64,000 bases of DNA. Source: a bacterium (GTDB taxonomy: Bacteria; Planctomycetota; UBA1135; UBA2386). The stretch is taken from NCBI GenBank assembly GCA_030432695.1, contig JAUILN010000001.1, positions 248,001 through 312,000 on the forward strand. The letters are read 5' to 3'. The notes below the pieces were generated by a model, which worked only from the letters and a program-made list of their open reading frames with translations, did no database searches and was not told the origin of the DNA. A program made the translations under genes and the position numbers. This document shows positions 45,542-55,583 of this stretch, piece by piece. Within the stretch, counting starts at the first letter, position 1, and each line of letters opens with the position of its first letter.

Positions 45542-47239
45542 ATGTCGAAGGAGATTCGTATCACCAGCCCGTCGATCCTGCTCGGGATCGCGCTCGGAAC
45601 CAGCCTCGCTGCCCAGTCGCCCTCGTTGCTCAGGCGACTGTCCTACCCTGCTGTTCTGAACTGCGGATACAGCGCTGCGCTGGTAGGAGACATCGATGGA
45701 GATGGTCGATCAGAGGTCGCTATCGGGTGCTACAGCGCGAGCGACTCCTTGCCGTCCGCCGGTAAGGTGCAGGTGATTTCCGGCGCGACCGGTTCGGCGA
45801 TCTGGCAGGTGACGGGAGGGACCCAGGCAGGCTTCTTCGGTTGGTCGGTCTCGGGGGCCGGCGACGTCAATGGGGACGGGGTGCCGGACATCGTGGTAGG
45901 AGCGATCCGGGAGGGCGGACCCGTGGCGTTCTCAGGAGTGGCATGGGTGTTCTCCGGAAACGACGGCACGGTGATCTGGCGTCTGGCGGGGGCCACGGGC
46001 AGCAGCTTCTTCGGGACGGCGGTGGATGGTGCCGGCGACGTGGATGCCGATGGCTACGACGACGTCATCGTGGGCGCGAACAACGACGATTCCGCGACCG
46101 TCTTGGACTGCGGAAGTGCCAGGGTCTACTCGGGCAGGACCGGCCAGCTGATCCACACATGGTTCGGATTGTCGCAATCGAGCTACGGGGCAAGCGTCTC
46201 CGCTGCCGGCGATCTGGACGGCGATGGCTACGCCGACGTGGTGATCGGGGCCCCGGGCGACAGCCGCGGTGGGGTGCGAGCCGGATACGTGGAGGCGCGC
46301 TCGGGCCGGACCGGACAGGTCCTGCACGCGTTCGTCGGCGGTGGTGCGAGCTTCTCGCTCGGTGGCGAGCGCGGGGTCTCGGGTGCGGGTGATGTCGATC
46401 GCGATGGATTCGACGACCTCGTAATGGGAGCGAGCGGCGCGCCGGGTGGCGGCAATCGCCGAGGTGAGGTCTACGTTCGCTCTGGGCGGACCGGCGCCTT
46501 GTTGTTCCGCGTCGTGGGGGGCGCGGATCTGGATTCCTGCGGAGCAGCGGTGGGCGGGGGCGATGACGTCGATGCCGACGGCCACGCGGACGTAATCGTG
46601 TCCTGCTACGGCTCGGATCTCGGAGGGATGGACGCCGGCCGCGTCTTGATGATCTCGGGTGCCGACGGATCCGTGCTCGCCGAGGTCGTCGGGACCAGGG
46701 CCTCCAAGCGACTCGGATTCGACGTGGACATGGGTCATGTCCTCGGCGACGGCTTCGCGCAGGTCCTGCTCACCACGGGTACCGCCTCGGATCAAGTCGA
46801 CCTCTTCGGGTTCGGATACTCGGGCACCCCCGCGCGCGCGACCCGCCGCGGAGTCGGTTGCCGGACCTCGCTCGCTACCCTTCCCCGCGCACTCGCCGGG
46901 GCGAAGCCCTACCTCGGTCGGTCCTGCGAACTCGGTGTCCTGGGTTGTCCGGGCGGCGCAGGCCTGGTCCTCAATCTGGGGCTTGCCTGGGACATTCCGC
47001 TCGACGCGTTCGGCGCGACCGGCTGTCGGAAGCTCGCCACTGCGGACGGCTTCTCGGTCCCTGCCGCGGCAACCGCGAGTGGCTTCGCGACCTCAGGCTC
47101 CTTCACCGTGCCAGACGATCCCAGCCTGCTCGGAGTCTCCTTGGCCTCGCAGTGGTTGGTTCTGGATGCAGCCGCGAACGTCGCCGGAGTCGTGGTGTCC
47201 GATGCGCTCGATCTGACTTTCGGGCGCGTCGGCGGCTGA
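45542..47239 (+). CDS. Exported FG-GAP repeat protein with shared C-terminal domain
   Basis: 565 residues. Signal peptide (SPSILLGIALGTSLAAQ). About seven integrin-like FG-GAP repeats with calcium-binding DxDGDGxxD loops: DIDGDGRSEVAIG, DVNGDGVPDIVVG, DVDADGYDDVIVG, DLDGDGYADVVIG, DVDRDGFDDLVMG and DVDADGHADVIVS. A C-terminal beta domain of about 120 residues (GVGCRTSLATLPRALAG ... VVVSDALDLTFGRVGG) is of the type on the Kelch proteins here. Likely a secreted or surface adhesion-type protein. ATG at 45542 gives the signal peptide; slightly less G+C-biased codons than its neighbours. Confidence 0.88.
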   Translation: MSKEIRITSPSILLGIALGTSLAAQSPSLLRRLSYPAVLNCGYSAALVGDIDGDGRSEVAIGCYSASDSLPSAGKVQVISGATGSAIWQVTGGTQAGFFGWSVSGAGDVNGDGVPDIVVGAIREGGPVAFSGVAWVFSGNDGTVIWRLAGATGSSFFGTAVDGAGDVDADGYDDVIVGANNDDSATVLDCGSARVYSGRTGQLIHTWFGLSQSSYGASVSAAGDLDGDGYADVVIGAPGDSRGGVRAGYVEARSGRTGQVLHAFVGGGASFSLGGERGVSGAGDVDRDGFDDLVMGASGAPGGGNRRGEVYVRSGRTGALLFRVVGGADLDSCGAAVGGGDDVDADGHADVIVSCYGSDLGGMDAGRVLMISGADGSVLAEVVGTRASKRLGFDVDMGHVLGDGFAQVLLTTGTASDQVDLFGFGYSGTPARATRRGVGCRTSLATLPRALAGAKPYLGRSCELGVLGCPGGAGLVLNLGLAWDIPLDAFGATGCRKLATADGFSVPAAATASGFATSGSFTVPDDPSLLGVSLASQWLVLDAAANVAGVVVSDALDLTFGRVGG

Positions 47240-47275
47240 ACGGCGCAGGTGGGTGATGGAGCTGCGCCATCCGGC

Positions 47276-47797
47276 TCACTCCCGCCGCTGACCGTCGGGC
47301 CGCACCAGCTCGGCAGCGTCGTCCAGGTCGCGCGGATGCTGGGTCAGCGTGGTGACGTCTTCGCGGGCGAGGTCGTCGCGCCACAGGCGGGTCGTGGTGG
47401 TCAGGGTCCCGTCGGCGTGGACGAACCAGGTGACCCCGTCGTCGAGGGTGCGCAGACCGACCACCGGGGACTTCGGGACCGCGCGGTCCCAGAGGATCTT
47501 CGGCGCGTCGAGCACGTCGTTGAGGGCGCGCATCCAGGTGCCGTCCGGCATCTCGACCCAGCGGCGGCCGGCTTCGCCCGGAGGACGGGAGTCGCGGACC
47601 TCGAGGGGATCCACGGCCGGCGGCTCGGTGACGGACGTCTCGGCGTTCGGGCCCGGGCCCTGGCGACGTTCGCCGCTGGTCGGGGAGGCCGCGTCATGTG
47701 CCGGTCGGAAGCCGGGAGCCTGTCGGCTGCTGGACCACAGCCAGACCGCGAGACTCGCGACGGCGAGAACGACGAAGACGATGATGGCGTGTTTCAT
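47276..47797 (-). CDS. Membrane-anchored protein of unknown function, coupled to a K+ channel gene
   Basis: Not recognised. 173 residues with an N-terminal anchor (AIIVFVVLAVASLAVWLW), a polar linker rich in Pro/Gly/Ser, then a compact domain (about 65-170): RRWVEMPDGTWMRALNDVLDAPKILWDRAVPKSPVVG and TWFVHADGTLTTTTRLWRDD, ending TTLTQHPRDLDDAAEL. The ATG at 47797 overlaps the stop of the K+ channel gene (ATGA). Its domain would face the periplasm. Confidence 0.75.
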   Translation of the reverse strand: MKHAIIVFVVLAVASLAVWLWSSSRQAPGFRPAHDAASPTSGERRQGPGPNAETSVTEPPAVDPLEVRDSRPPGEAGRRWVEMPDGTWMRALNDVLDAPKILWDRAVPKSPVVGLRTLDDGVTWFVHADGTLTTTTRLWRDDLAREDVTTLTQHPRDLDDAAELVRPDGQRRE

Positions 47798-48666
47798 GGA
47801 GTCGCCTCGCAGTCCGTGTCGGCCGGCCCGCGGCCGCAGTAGGGGCAACGACCGTCGACGCGCGCGGCCTCGCGTTCTCGCCGCTTCTGCATGACCTCGG
47901 TGAGCGCCGCGCTGAGGATGCCGGCGGGTAGCGCGAAGATGCCGATGCCGAGCACGGCGATCACCGCACCGAGGAGCTTGCCGAGTCCGGTGGATGGCAC
48001 CACGTCGCCGTAGCCGACCGTGGTCAGGGTCGCGATGCCCCACCACATCGACTCGGGGATCGAACCGAAGCCCTTGGACGGCTGGTCGCGCTCGATCAGG
48101 TAGATCAGCGTGGACGACACGAACAGCAGCACGCCGAGCACCGCCAGCGAGCCGACCAGCTCGCCGCGCCGGTGCCACAGCGCCTCGCCGAGCTCGCGCA
48201 GCGCCCGCGAGTAGCGGCCGAGCTTCGCGACCCGGGCGATCCGCAGAAGGCGCAGCAGACGGAACACCCGCAGATCCACGCCGCCGGCCGAGGCGATCAG
48301 CTCGACGTAGAACGGCGCGATCGCCAGCAGGTCGATCAGCGACATCGGTCGCAGCAGGTAGCGGAATCGGCCGCCGCGACCCTGGAAGCGCGGGAACTCC
48401 TTGCAGGTCCAGAAGCGGAGCAGGTACTCGATGCTGAACACGCTCACCGAGATCCACTCGAGCACGTGGTAGGCGACCGGGACGTTGCGGTAGTCGGGTT
48501 CGGTGCTCTCCAGGACCACGGCGCCGACGTTCAAGACGATCAGGAACGTCAGGAACAGGTCGACGCGGCGCGACGCGCGCGACTGGCTACGGTCGGGCTC
48601 GAGCAGCAGGTGGATGCGGTGCCGCAGCGGGGCGTCCGCCGGGCGGGCGGGGAGGGGCGTGCTCAC
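47794..48666 (-). CDS. Voltage-gated potassium channel
   Basis: 290 residues, six transmembrane segments. S1-S3 are seen in LFLTFLIVLNVGAVVLE, WISVSVFSIEYLLRF and LIDLLAIAPFYVEL. The S4 voltage sensor carries Arg about every third residue (RVFRLLRLLRIARVAKLGRY). S5 is LAVLGVLLFVSSTLIYL. Selectivity filter: TLTTVGYGD. S6: LLGAVIAVLGIGIFALPAGIL. The C-terminus is unusual: a short CPYCG...C zinc-ribbon-like tail. The GTG at 48666 overlaps the stop of the upstream toroid-protein gene (GTGA), and the stop overlaps the next gene (ATGA). Confidence 0.93.
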   Translation of the reverse strand: MSTPLPARPADAPLRHRIHLLLEPDRSQSRASRRVDLFLTFLIVLNVGAVVLESTEPDYRNVPVAYHVLEWISVSVFSIEYLLRFWTCKEFPRFQGRGGRFRYLLRPMSLIDLLAIAPFYVELIASAGGVDLRVFRLLRLLRIARVAKLGRYSRALRELGEALWHRRGELVGSLAVLGVLLFVSSTLIYLIERDQPSKGFGSIPESMWWGIATLTTVGYGDVVPSTGLGKLLGAVIAVLGIGIFALPAGILSAALTEVMQKRREREAARVDGRCPYCGRGPADTDCEATP

Positions 48667-51002
48667 TTGCTGGTGTAGACCGGCATCGCCGACTTCTTGA
48701 GGAACAGCACTGCCATCGCGGTCCGCTCCATGACCTCGTCGGGATGGAGGTCATCGGGCCAGCCGCCGTCGTCGTGCTGGAGTTCGAGCAGCGTCAAGGC
48801 GCCCTCGTAGTACCAGTCCCGGCCCTGCAGCAGCGCCACGCCGGACAGCTCGCAGGAGCGTTCGAGCCCGTAGAGGTAGTAGTAGCACCAGTGATAGGGC
48901 GCGTCGTAGCGGCACGCGTTCGAGTGCACCGTGAAGTTGTGCGCCAACCAGGCGAAGCCCATCCGCAGGGCCTCTTCGGCCTCGCTGGCCAGGCGGCCCC
49001 GGTCGACGCCCTTGTCGCGCAGGCCGGCCAGGCAGATGGTCAGCCCGGTCAGCCCGGCGCAGGTCATCGACCCGTAGATCTGGTTCTGTAGGCCGTTGCT
49101 CTCCGGTCCGTAGTAGCCCCAGCCGGCGACCTTGGTGGCCCGCGGACCGGCGCTGCTGGTGCCGCCGCGCTTCTCCTCCTCCCACTGCTTGTGGTTGGTG
49201 AGGGTCAGCTTGATCCGGTCGACCGGCCGCTGCTGGCTGTCGATCAGGTGGTTGGCGGCGCCCTCCCACAGGGTCGCGCTCACGTCGATGCCGCAGAGAT
49301 GCGCCGAGTACATCCCGAGCAGGCCGTACTGGTTCACCGAGTGGTCGTAGCGGCCGCCACGCTCGTAGTTCCAGCGCCACAAGTAGCCCTTGTCGACCCG
49401 CGTATCGATGTTGTTCATCAACGTCGCGGTCCACTCCTCGATCAGCTTGCGGTCCTCCTCGGAGGGCTGTCGGGTGCGCGGTCGGTCGATCTTGCCGGCG
49501 CGCAGCTCCTCGAGCTCGCCGCGCGGCGTGTAGTACTTCTCCATCGCCATGATCGCGTGGGCGGTGGAGTAGGTGTCGTAGAGGCGTCGGCGGCGCAGCT
49601 CGGCCATGCCCTTGACGATTGCCGGATCGTCATGCGGTACCTCCGCGTGCAGCAGCGCCAGCAGCGACAGCGCCAGACGACCGGTGTTGTAGGTGCGGTT
49701 GCCGTTCGGCTGGTTCTTCAGGACGTTCTTGTTCGGGTTGGCGATCTCGCCCTTCAGCTTCTCGGCGCCCTTACGGATCGCTTCGATGACGTCGTCGCGG
49801 AACGGCTTGTCGCGGTTCTCGTGGACGTCCACCAGCTTCCACTCCTCGCCGTAGTGGAAGCCGAACTCCTTGTCGGCGTCGTCGCCGCTGCGCAGCTTCA
49901 GCGTCGCGTCGATGTCGTAGCGGAACCAGGTGACCCCGCGTGCTGGATCGAGGCGGCGGTCGATCGTCACCGTGCCCTGCAGCATGTGGCTGTAGTACGG
50001 CGCGATGCGGGCCTCGACGAACCGCGCGTCCTTGCCGCGGCCCTCGGGGACCCGGGTCTCCAGCTGCGCCTCGATGCGCTGCACGCCGGTCTCCGCGGCG
50101 ACGCGCTCGGCGCGGCCCTTGTACTCGAGGTGACCGAAGCGGAACATCGTCGGCAGCTCGCCGGCGACCGTGCCGCCGCCTTCGTTGCGGGTCAGGTCGA
50201 GGGCCAGGTACGGCCCGAAGTCGCGGATGTCGATCGGTGGGTGGTCGATGCGCTGCTGCTCCTCACCGAGCTGGCCCTGGCAGAGGTACGGCGGTGACCG
50301 GAACCCCGGCAGCAGGCCGTTGCGCAGTCGCCCGGCGGCCTGGGCGTCGTCGCGGACCAGGTTCACGGCCTGCGCGTGGTCGCGGAACGAACGGTCGCAG
50401 GTGGTGAGGCCGAGGTCGAAGTGCGAGGCACCACCGGTGTTGATGACACGCACCGCCAGCATGTTGCGTCCCGCCACGAAGGCCTCGGTGGCAACCTCGT
50501 CGAGGCCGATCCACTGGTCGGTCAGGTACTTCTCGCCGCGGTAGATCTCGAGGCCGTTGAGGTACACCACGCACTGGTCGTCGTGGCTGACGTTCAGGAC
50601 TGCCGCCTTCGGCGTGCGGCGGCCCAGCTCGAAGGTGGTGCGCAGGTCGAGGTAGCGCTGGTCGGCCGGCCACCTGGTGCGTTGCCAGGTGTCGCCGAAG
50701 GGGGTGTGGCCGTCGCGCCAGTTGCCGGTCTCGGTGTACTCGACCTCCTGCCAGCCGTCGTTGCCGAGACCCGACTTGAACTGGCGGTGGCGCCAGCTGT
50801 GGCCTCCGGCGTTGGACGCTCGTACCACGTGGCGGATGCCGCGGCGGGAGTCGTATTCCGGCGGTGCGATGACCAGCTGGTCGCTACGCCGTTCGAATTC
50901 GGCGGAGCCGCGGACCGGCAAGATCCACTGGGAGGTCTGCGCCGGGGCGGCGGCCGGGACGAACAGCCACGCGGCGACGAGCACGAGGAGGGGTCCGCGC
51001 AT
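48663..51002 (-). CDS. Exported alpha/alpha-toroid (terpenoid-cyclase-like) protein
   Basis: 779 residues. Signal peptide ([18 protein letters not shown]). Residues about 100-250 form a beta-sandwich resembling galactose-binding-like domains ([28 protein letters not shown]). The second half (about 430-770) resembles the prenyltransferase/squalene-cyclase toroid seen in many exported planctomycetal proteins: [88 protein letters not shown]. The cyclase DxDD acid motif is not apparent, so an enzymatic role is doubtful. First gene of a coupled trio with the K+ channel. Confidence 0.75.
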   Translation of the reverse strand: MRGPLLVLVAAWLFVPAAAPAQTSQWILPVRGSAEFERRSDQLVIAPPEYDSRRGIRHVVRASNAGGHSWRHRQFKSGLGNDGWQEVEYTETGNWRDGHTPFGDTWQRTRWPADQRYLDLRTTFELGRRTPKAAVLNVSHDDQCVVYLNGLEIYRGEKYLTDQWIGLDEVATEAFVAGRNMLAVRVINTGGASHFDLGLTTCDRSFRDHAQAVNLVRDDAQAAGRLRNGLLPGFRSPPYLCQGQLGEEQQRIDHPPIDIRDFGPYLALDLTRNEGGGTVAGELPTMFRFGHLEYKGRAERVAAETGVQRIEAQLETRVPEGRGKDARFVEARIAPYYSHMLQGTVTIDRRLDPARGVTWFRYDIDATLKLRSGDDADKEFGFHYGEEWKLVDVHENRDKPFRDDVIEAIRKGAEKLKGEIANPNKNVLKNQPNGNRTYNTGRLALSLLALLHAEVPHDDPAIVKGMAELRRRRLYDTYSTAHAIMAMEKYYTPRGELEELRAGKIDRPRTRQPSEEDRKLIEEWTATLMNNIDTRVDKGYLWRWNYERGGRYDHSVNQYGLLGMYSAHLCGIDVSATLWEGAANHLIDSQQRPVDRIKLTLTNHKQWEEEKRGGTSSAGPRATKVAGWGYYGPESNGLQNQIYGSMTCAGLTGLTICLAGLRDKGVDRGRLASEAEEALRMGFAWLAHNFTVHSNACRYDAPYHWCYYYLYGLERSCELSGVALLQGRDWYYEGALTLLELQHDDGGWPDDLHPDEVMERTAMAVLFLKKSAMPVYTSK

Positions 51003-51069
51003 GGGCGCGGATTGTGGGGGGCGAGGGCGGAGCGACCAAGGCCCCGTCGCGACAGAGCAGCAGTCCGGC

Positions 51070-51075
51070 TACCCT
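51070..51075 (+). promoter_or_regulatory. -10-like box TACCCT upstream of the TIM-barrel gene
   Basis: TACCCT in GTCCGGCTACCCTCG, 53 nt upstream of the ATG at 51129, in the 126-nt divergent spacer. Context matches CGGCTAnCCT seen at 10674. Confidence 0.4.
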
Positions 51076-51128
51076 CGAGACCCCGGGCAGGCTCGTCGGC
51101 CGGCTCGGATCCGTCCCTGATCCTCGCC

Positions 51129-52157
51129 ATGATCGATCCTCGTCCGACCCGTCGCGCGGTGCTGGCCACCGTCGGCGGTTGCGCTGCCGGCGCCGCCCTG
51201 GTCCGTCCCGTGAGTGCCCTGGTCTCGTCATCGTCCGGCAGCGACGACCCGCTGTTCCGGATCTCCCTCGCCCAGTGGTCGTTGCACCAGCGGCTGCAGG
51301 GGCGCGCCGAGCCGAAGCTCGACAACCTCGACTTCGCGAAGGTCGCGCGTTCCCTGGAGATCGGCGCGGTGGAGTACGTGAACCAGTTCTTCAAGGACAA
51401 GGCCGAGGACGCCAAGTACCTGGCCGAGATGAACAAGGTCGCGGACGGCGAGGGCGTGCGGAACCTGCTGATCATGTGCGACGGCGAGGGTCGGCTCGGC
51501 GACCCGGATTCGGGCAAGCGCGCCGAGGCGGTGGCCAACCACCATCGCTGGGTGCGGGCCGCCAAGACCCTCGGCTGTCACTCGATCCGGGTCAACGCGG
51601 CGAGCGCGGGCACCTACGAGGAACAGCAGGAGCGGGCCGCCGACGGGCTGCGTCAGCTCAGCGAGTTCGCCGCCGAGCACGGCATCTCGGTGCTGGTGGA
51701 GAACCACGGCGGTCTGTCGTCGAACGGCGCATGGCTGGCGGGGGTGATGCGCAAGGTCGACCACCCGGGCTGCGGGACGCTGCCGGACTTCGGCAACTTC
51801 CGGATCGGCCGTGGCGAGGAATATGACCGCTACCGCGGCGTCGCGGAGCTGATGCCCTTCGCCAAGGCGGTCAGCGCCAAGAGCCACGACTTCGACGAGG
51901 CCGGCAACGAGACCCACACCGACTACCTGCGGATGCTGCGGGTGGTGCTGGAGGCGGGCTACCGGGGCTACGTCGGTGTCGAGTACGAAGGTGGCGGCCT
52001 GGCCGAGGCCGAGGGCATCGTCGCCACCCGGCGGCTCCTGGAGCGGGTCCGGACCGAGCTGACGCCGGAGTTCTCGAAGCCGCGGCCGCCTTCGGACGGG
52101 GTGCCGGCGCGCGATGGAGGCGACCCTCCGACGGAGCGGAGCGGCGGCAAGGGCTGA
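51129..52157 (+). CDS. Tat-exported sugar-phosphate isomerase/epimerase-like TIM-barrel protein
   Basis: 342 residues. The N-terminus looks like a twin-arginine signal: [25 protein letters not shown]. The barrel has [75 protein letters not shown] and [14 protein letters not shown], the xylose-isomerase-like AP-endonuclease 2 pattern with metal-binding His and Glu positions. This family is very common in Planctomycetes, usually with unknown substrates. The C-terminal tail is Pro/Gly-rich. Confidence 0.85.
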   Translation: MIDPRPTRRAVLATVGGCAAGAALVRPVSALVSSSSGSDDPLFRISLAQWSLHQRLQGRAEPKLDNLDFAKVARSLEIGAVEYVNQFFKDKAEDAKYLAEMNKVADGEGVRNLLIMCDGEGRLGDPDSGKRAEAVANHHRWVRAAKTLGCHSIRVNAASAGTYEEQQERAADGLRQLSEFAAEHGISVLVENHGGLSSNGAWLAGVMRKVDHPGCGTLPDFGNFRIGRGEEYDRYRGVAELMPFAKAVSAKSHDFDEAGNETHTDYLRMLRVVLEAGYRGYVGVEYEGGGLAEAEGIVATRRLLERVRTELTPEFSKPRPPSDGVPARDGGDPPTERSGGKG

Positions 52158-52205
52158 CCGCGTGGATCCCTGAATCCGGGGTGGGCCGAGGCCGGCCCGG
52201 CACGC

Positions 52206-52211
52206 TACGAT
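52206..52211 (+). promoter_or_regulatory. -10-like box TACGAT, 10 nt before the UspA-like start
   Basis: GCACGCTACGATCCCTCGCCCG then ATG at 52222. One of the series of TAnnnT boxes close to start codons. Confidence 0.4.
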
Positions 52212-52221
52212 CCCTCGCCCG

Positions 52222-52770
52222 ATGACGTCCGCCCAGGTGGTTCGCAAGATGCTGGCCTTCGTGGAACTCGCCGAGGGCGGGGACCACGACATGGGCTATG
52301 CGACCGACCTCGCGGCCCAGCTCGGCGCCGAACTCAACCTCCTGGCGGTGATCGACACCCCGGCAATGGTGGCGCTGATCAGCCGGCACCGCGACGCGGC
52401 GGTCCGCGACGCGGCGGCCAAGGCCGGTGGCGCTGCGGATCCGGCCGGGGCCCTGGCCCGCGCCGAGGCCGCCGCCGCGCGGGGCGCCGGGTCGGAGACC
52501 TTGACCGGCACTCTGGTGCGCGACGCGCGGGGCATCCTCCAAGAGCTCGTCGACGGCGCGAGCCGGCGCGGCGTCGCGGCGCGCGGCCACGTCATCGTCA
52601 GCGAAGAGGTGCCCGAACAGGTCTTGAAGGAGGCGGTCGTGCAACAGGTCGACCTGATCCTGCTCCGGCCGACCGGCTCCAAGGGCTTCCTGCGGCGCTT
52701 CCTCGACCGCAGCGTCGAGGAGATCCTCAACGCGGCCCCCTGCGCGGTGATGGTCGCGCCGTCGAAGTGA
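52222..52770 (+). CDS. Universal-stress-protein-family protein
   Basis: 182 residues of the Usp fold: VVRKMLAFVELAEGGDHDMGYATDLAAQLGAELNLLAVID, then EQVLKEAVVQQVDLILLRPTGSKGFLRRFLDRSVEEILNAAPCAVMVAP. The central insert is Ala/Arg-rich. The usual ATP-binding GxxGxxxxxxGS pattern near the end is only partly matched (RPTGSKGFLRRFLDRSVEE), so nucleotide binding is uncertain. The stop overlaps the next start (GTGA at 52767-52770). Confidence 0.8.
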   Translation: MTSAQVVRKMLAFVELAEGGDHDMGYATDLAAQLGAELNLLAVIDTPAMVALISRHRDAAVRDAAAKAGGAADPAGALARAEAAAARGAGSETLTGTLVRDARGILQELVDGASRRGVAARGHVIVSEEVPEQVLKEAVVQQVDLILLRPTGSKGFLRRFLDRSVEEILNAAPCAVMVAPSK

Positions 52771-53462
52771 GTGGGAGCGGGCCGATCCGTGCCGTCGGCT
52801 TCGACCTCGACGGCACGCTCTACCGTTCCGGCCCGCTGAAGCGGCGGATGGCCCTGGCCCTGGCGGGGTTGCCGCTGCGCCGCGGTCCGCGGACGGCTCG
52901 CCGGGTGCTGCGGGTGCTGCGCAGGTTCCGTCACCTGCACGAGGAGCTGCGCGACGGGCTGGCGCGCGGGGGGGTGCCGTTGGACCGGTTCCATCACCTC
53001 GAGACCGCCCGCCGCGTCGCGGAGCCGCTGGACTTCGTCGAGGGCGTCGTCGACGAGTGGATGCGCCGCCGGCCGCTGCCGGCGCTGCCGGCGTGCGCGC
53101 GCGAGGGATTGCACGAGTGTCTGGCCGGACTGCGCGAGGCCGGGATCCGGGTCGGCGTGTTGTCGGACTATCCGGTCCGCGCCAAGCTCGCGGCGCTGCG
53201 CATCGACGGTCTGGTCGATGCCGCGGTGGCCGCCACCGACCCGGACGTCGACGCGCTGAAGCCGTCGCCGCGCGGCTTCGAAGTCCTCGCGGCGCGGCTC
53301 GGTGTGCCGGCGGGGGAGGCACTGTACGTCGGCGATCGGACCGAGGTCGACGGCGCGGGGGCCGGAGCGGCCGGTTGGCGGTTCCTGTTGGTCGGCGCCG
53401 GCGCCGGCGCGGTCCGAGATCTGGGCGAGGTGCTGGAGCGGGTCCTCGGCACGCGTTCGTGA
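52767..53462 (+). CDS. HAD-superfamily hydrolase
   Basis: 231 residues from a GTG overlapping the Usp stop. Motif I: AVGFDLDGTLYRSG (nucleophile and acid Asp). The helical cap is Arg-rich. Motif II: VGVLSDYP. The motif III Lys and motif IV are in DALKPSPRGFEVLAARLGV and ALYVGDRTEVDGAGA. Probable phosphatase acting on a small metabolite, substrate unknown. Translationally coupled to the Usp gene. Confidence 0.88.
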   Translation: MSGSGPIRAVGFDLDGTLYRSGPLKRRMALALAGLPLRRGPRTARRVLRVLRRFRHLHEELRDGLARGGVPLDRFHHLETARRVAEPLDFVEGVVDEWMRRRPLPALPACAREGLHECLAGLREAGIRVGVLSDYPVRAKLAALRIDGLVDAAVAATDPDVDALKPSPRGFEVLAARLGVPAGEALYVGDRTEVDGAGAGAAGWRFLLVGAGAGAVRDLGEVLERVLGTRS

Positions 53463-53695
53463 ACGCTCTGCCGGATGGTCTGCGGCGATCCCGGGGCGTC
53501 GTCTTCCGACCGACCCGTCGCGCCTCTATCATCGTCCGGTTGCAGCGCCCCGCGCCCGGGTCGGCGGCCGTGGCTTCCTCGAAGTCGCAGCCCCGAGACC
53601 GGTACCGCAGCGGCCGCAGAGACACGAAGTGAGCCTGTGGAATCGAGTCGGTACGGACTCGGTGCCCACGGGACACCCCCGACCCCGATCTGCCG

Positions 53696-55582
53696 ATGAC
53701 CGACACCGAGCCCACGACGCGGGAGTTCACCGAACTGGATCAGATCGTGATCCGGTTCGCCGGAGACTCCGGCGATGGCATGCAGCTGACCGGCGATCAG
53801 CTCACCCGCACGACCGCCATCATGGGGAACGACATCGCGACGTTCCCGGACTTCCCCGCCGAGATCCGCGCGCCCGCCGGCACCATCCCGGGCGTCTCCG
53901 CCTTCCAGCTGCGGTTCTCGAACTTCGACATCCATACGCCGGGCGACGACCCCGACGTGTTGGTGGCGATGAACCCGGCGGCGCTGAAGGTCCACGTCGG
54001 TGCGCTGAAGAAGAACGGCGTGCTGATCGTCAACACGGCGTCGTTCAAGGCCACCGACCTCAAGAAGGCCAAGTACGAGTCGAACCCGCTCGAGGACGGG
54101 AGCCTCGACGGCTACCGCCTCATCGAGGTCGACCTCACCAAGCTGACCCGCGAGACGCTGGAGGACAGCCCGCTCGACACGCGCAGCAAGGACCGCTGCA
54201 AGAACATGTTCGCGCTGGGCATCCTCTACTGGCTGTTCCACCGCGACATGCAGCCGTCGATCGACGCGATCCGCGCCAAGTTCGCCAAGAAGCCGGACGT
54301 GGTGGATGCCAACCTGAAGGTCCTGCAGGCCGGCTACCACTTCGCCGACATCTCCGGGATCTTCCAGAGTTCCTACAAGGTCGCACCGGCGTCGTTCATG
54401 CAGCCGGGGACCTACCGCAACCTGATGGGCAACCAGGGCCTGTGTCTGGGGCTCGTCGCGGCGGCCAAGCAGGCCGGGCTGCAGCTGATGCTCGGCAGCT
54501 ACCCGATCACGCCGGCCAGTGACATCCTGCACCAGCTCAGCACCTACAAGCACCACGGCGTGGTGACCTTCCAGGCCGAGGACGAGATCGCGGCGGTGTG
54601 CGCGGCGATCGGCGCGAGCTACGCCGGCAACCTCGGCATCACCTCGACCAGCGGTCCCGGCATCGCCCTGAAGAGCGAGGCGATCGGTCTCGCGGTGATG
54701 GCCGAACTGCCGCTGGTGGTGATCGACGTGCAGCGCGCCGGGCCGAGCACCGGCATGCCGACCAAGACCGAGCAGGCCGACCTGCTGCAGGCGATGTTCG
54801 GTCGCAACGGCGAGTGCCCCTTGCCGATCGTCTGCGCTCGCACACCGGGTGATGCGTTCGAGGCCGGCTACGAGGCGGTCCGGATCGCCACCAAGTACAT
54901 GGTGCCGGTGATGGTGCTCTCCGACGGCTACGTGGCCAACGGGTCCGAGCCCTGGCGGATCCCCGACGAGGCCGACCTGCCGAAGATCGAGGTCGAGTAC
55001 GCCGAGGAGCGCACCGACGGTGGGGAGTTCCATCCCTACCTCCGCGACCCCGAGACGCTCGCGCGCCCCTGGGCCGTGCCGGGCACCGAGGGCCTGCACC
55101 ACCGCATCGGTGGCCTGGAGAAGGCCGACGTGACCGGTCACATCAGCTACGACCCGAAGAACCACGAGCACATGGTGCGGACCCGCGCCGAGAAGGTGGA
55201 GCGGATCGCAGCCGACATCCCGGCGGCCGACGTCCTCGGCGAGACCAGTGGCGACGTGTTGCTGATCGGCTGGGGCGGAACCACCGGCGCGATCACCGCG
55301 GCGACACTGCGCCTGCAGAAGGCCGGCCACAAGGTCAGCGCGATGTGTCTGCGCTACCTGAATCCGCTGCCGCGGAACGTCGAGACGATGCTGCGGTCGT
55401 TCAAGACCGTGCTGGTGCCCGAACTCAACTGTGGCCAGCTCGCGATGCTGCTGCGCGCGAAGTTCCTGGTCGACGCCCGGCCGTTCACCAAGGTCCAGGG
55501 CCTGCCATTCTCGAGCCAGGAGCTGGAGGACGGCGTGATGGAAGCACTGAACCGACTCAACGCGAACGGCGGGGAGGCCTGA
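53696..55582 (+). CDS. korA: 2-oxoacid:ferredoxin oxidoreductase, fused gamma-alpha subunit
   Basis: 628 residues. The N-terminal gamma domain (VIRFAGDSGDGMQLTGDQL) is fused to the alpha domain (GNQGLCLGLVAAAKQAG, LMLGSYPITPASDILHQL, ITSTSGPGIALKSEAIGLAVMAELPLVVIDVQRAGPSTGMPTKTEQADL). This matches the KorA type that, with KorB, oxidises 2-oxoglutarate (or another 2-oxoacid) to acyl-CoA, reducing ferredoxin. The substrate is not fixed by sequence alone. A TATCAT box at 53527-53532 could give a leader of about 155 nt. KorB follows after one base. Confidence 0.93.
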   Translation: MTDTEPTTREFTELDQIVIRFAGDSGDGMQLTGDQLTRTTAIMGNDIATFPDFPAEIRAPAGTIPGVSAFQLRFSNFDIHTPGDDPDVLVAMNPAALKVHVGALKKNGVLIVNTASFKATDLKKAKYESNPLEDGSLDGYRLIEVDLTKLTRETLEDSPLDTRSKDRCKNMFALGILYWLFHRDMQPSIDAIRAKFAKKPDVVDANLKVLQAGYHFADISGIFQSSYKVAPASFMQPGTYRNLMGNQGLCLGLVAAAKQAGLQLMLGSYPITPASDILHQLSTYKHHGVVTFQAEDEIAAVCAAIGASYAGNLGITSTSGPGIALKSEAIGLAVMAELPLVVIDVQRAGPSTGMPTKTEQADLLQAMFGRNGECPLPIVCARTPGDAFEAGYEAVRIATKYMVPVMVLSDGYVANGSEPWRIPDEADLPKIEVEYAEERTDGGEFHPYLRDPETLARPWAVPGTEGLHHRIGGLEKADVTGHISYDPKNHEHMVRTRAEKVERIAADIPAADVLGETSGDVLLIGWGGTTGAITAATLRLQKAGHKVSAMCLRYLNPLPRNVETMLRSFKTVLVPELNCGQLAMLLRAKFLVDARPFTKVQGLPFSSQELEDGVMEALNRLNANGGEA

Positions 55583-55583
55583 G

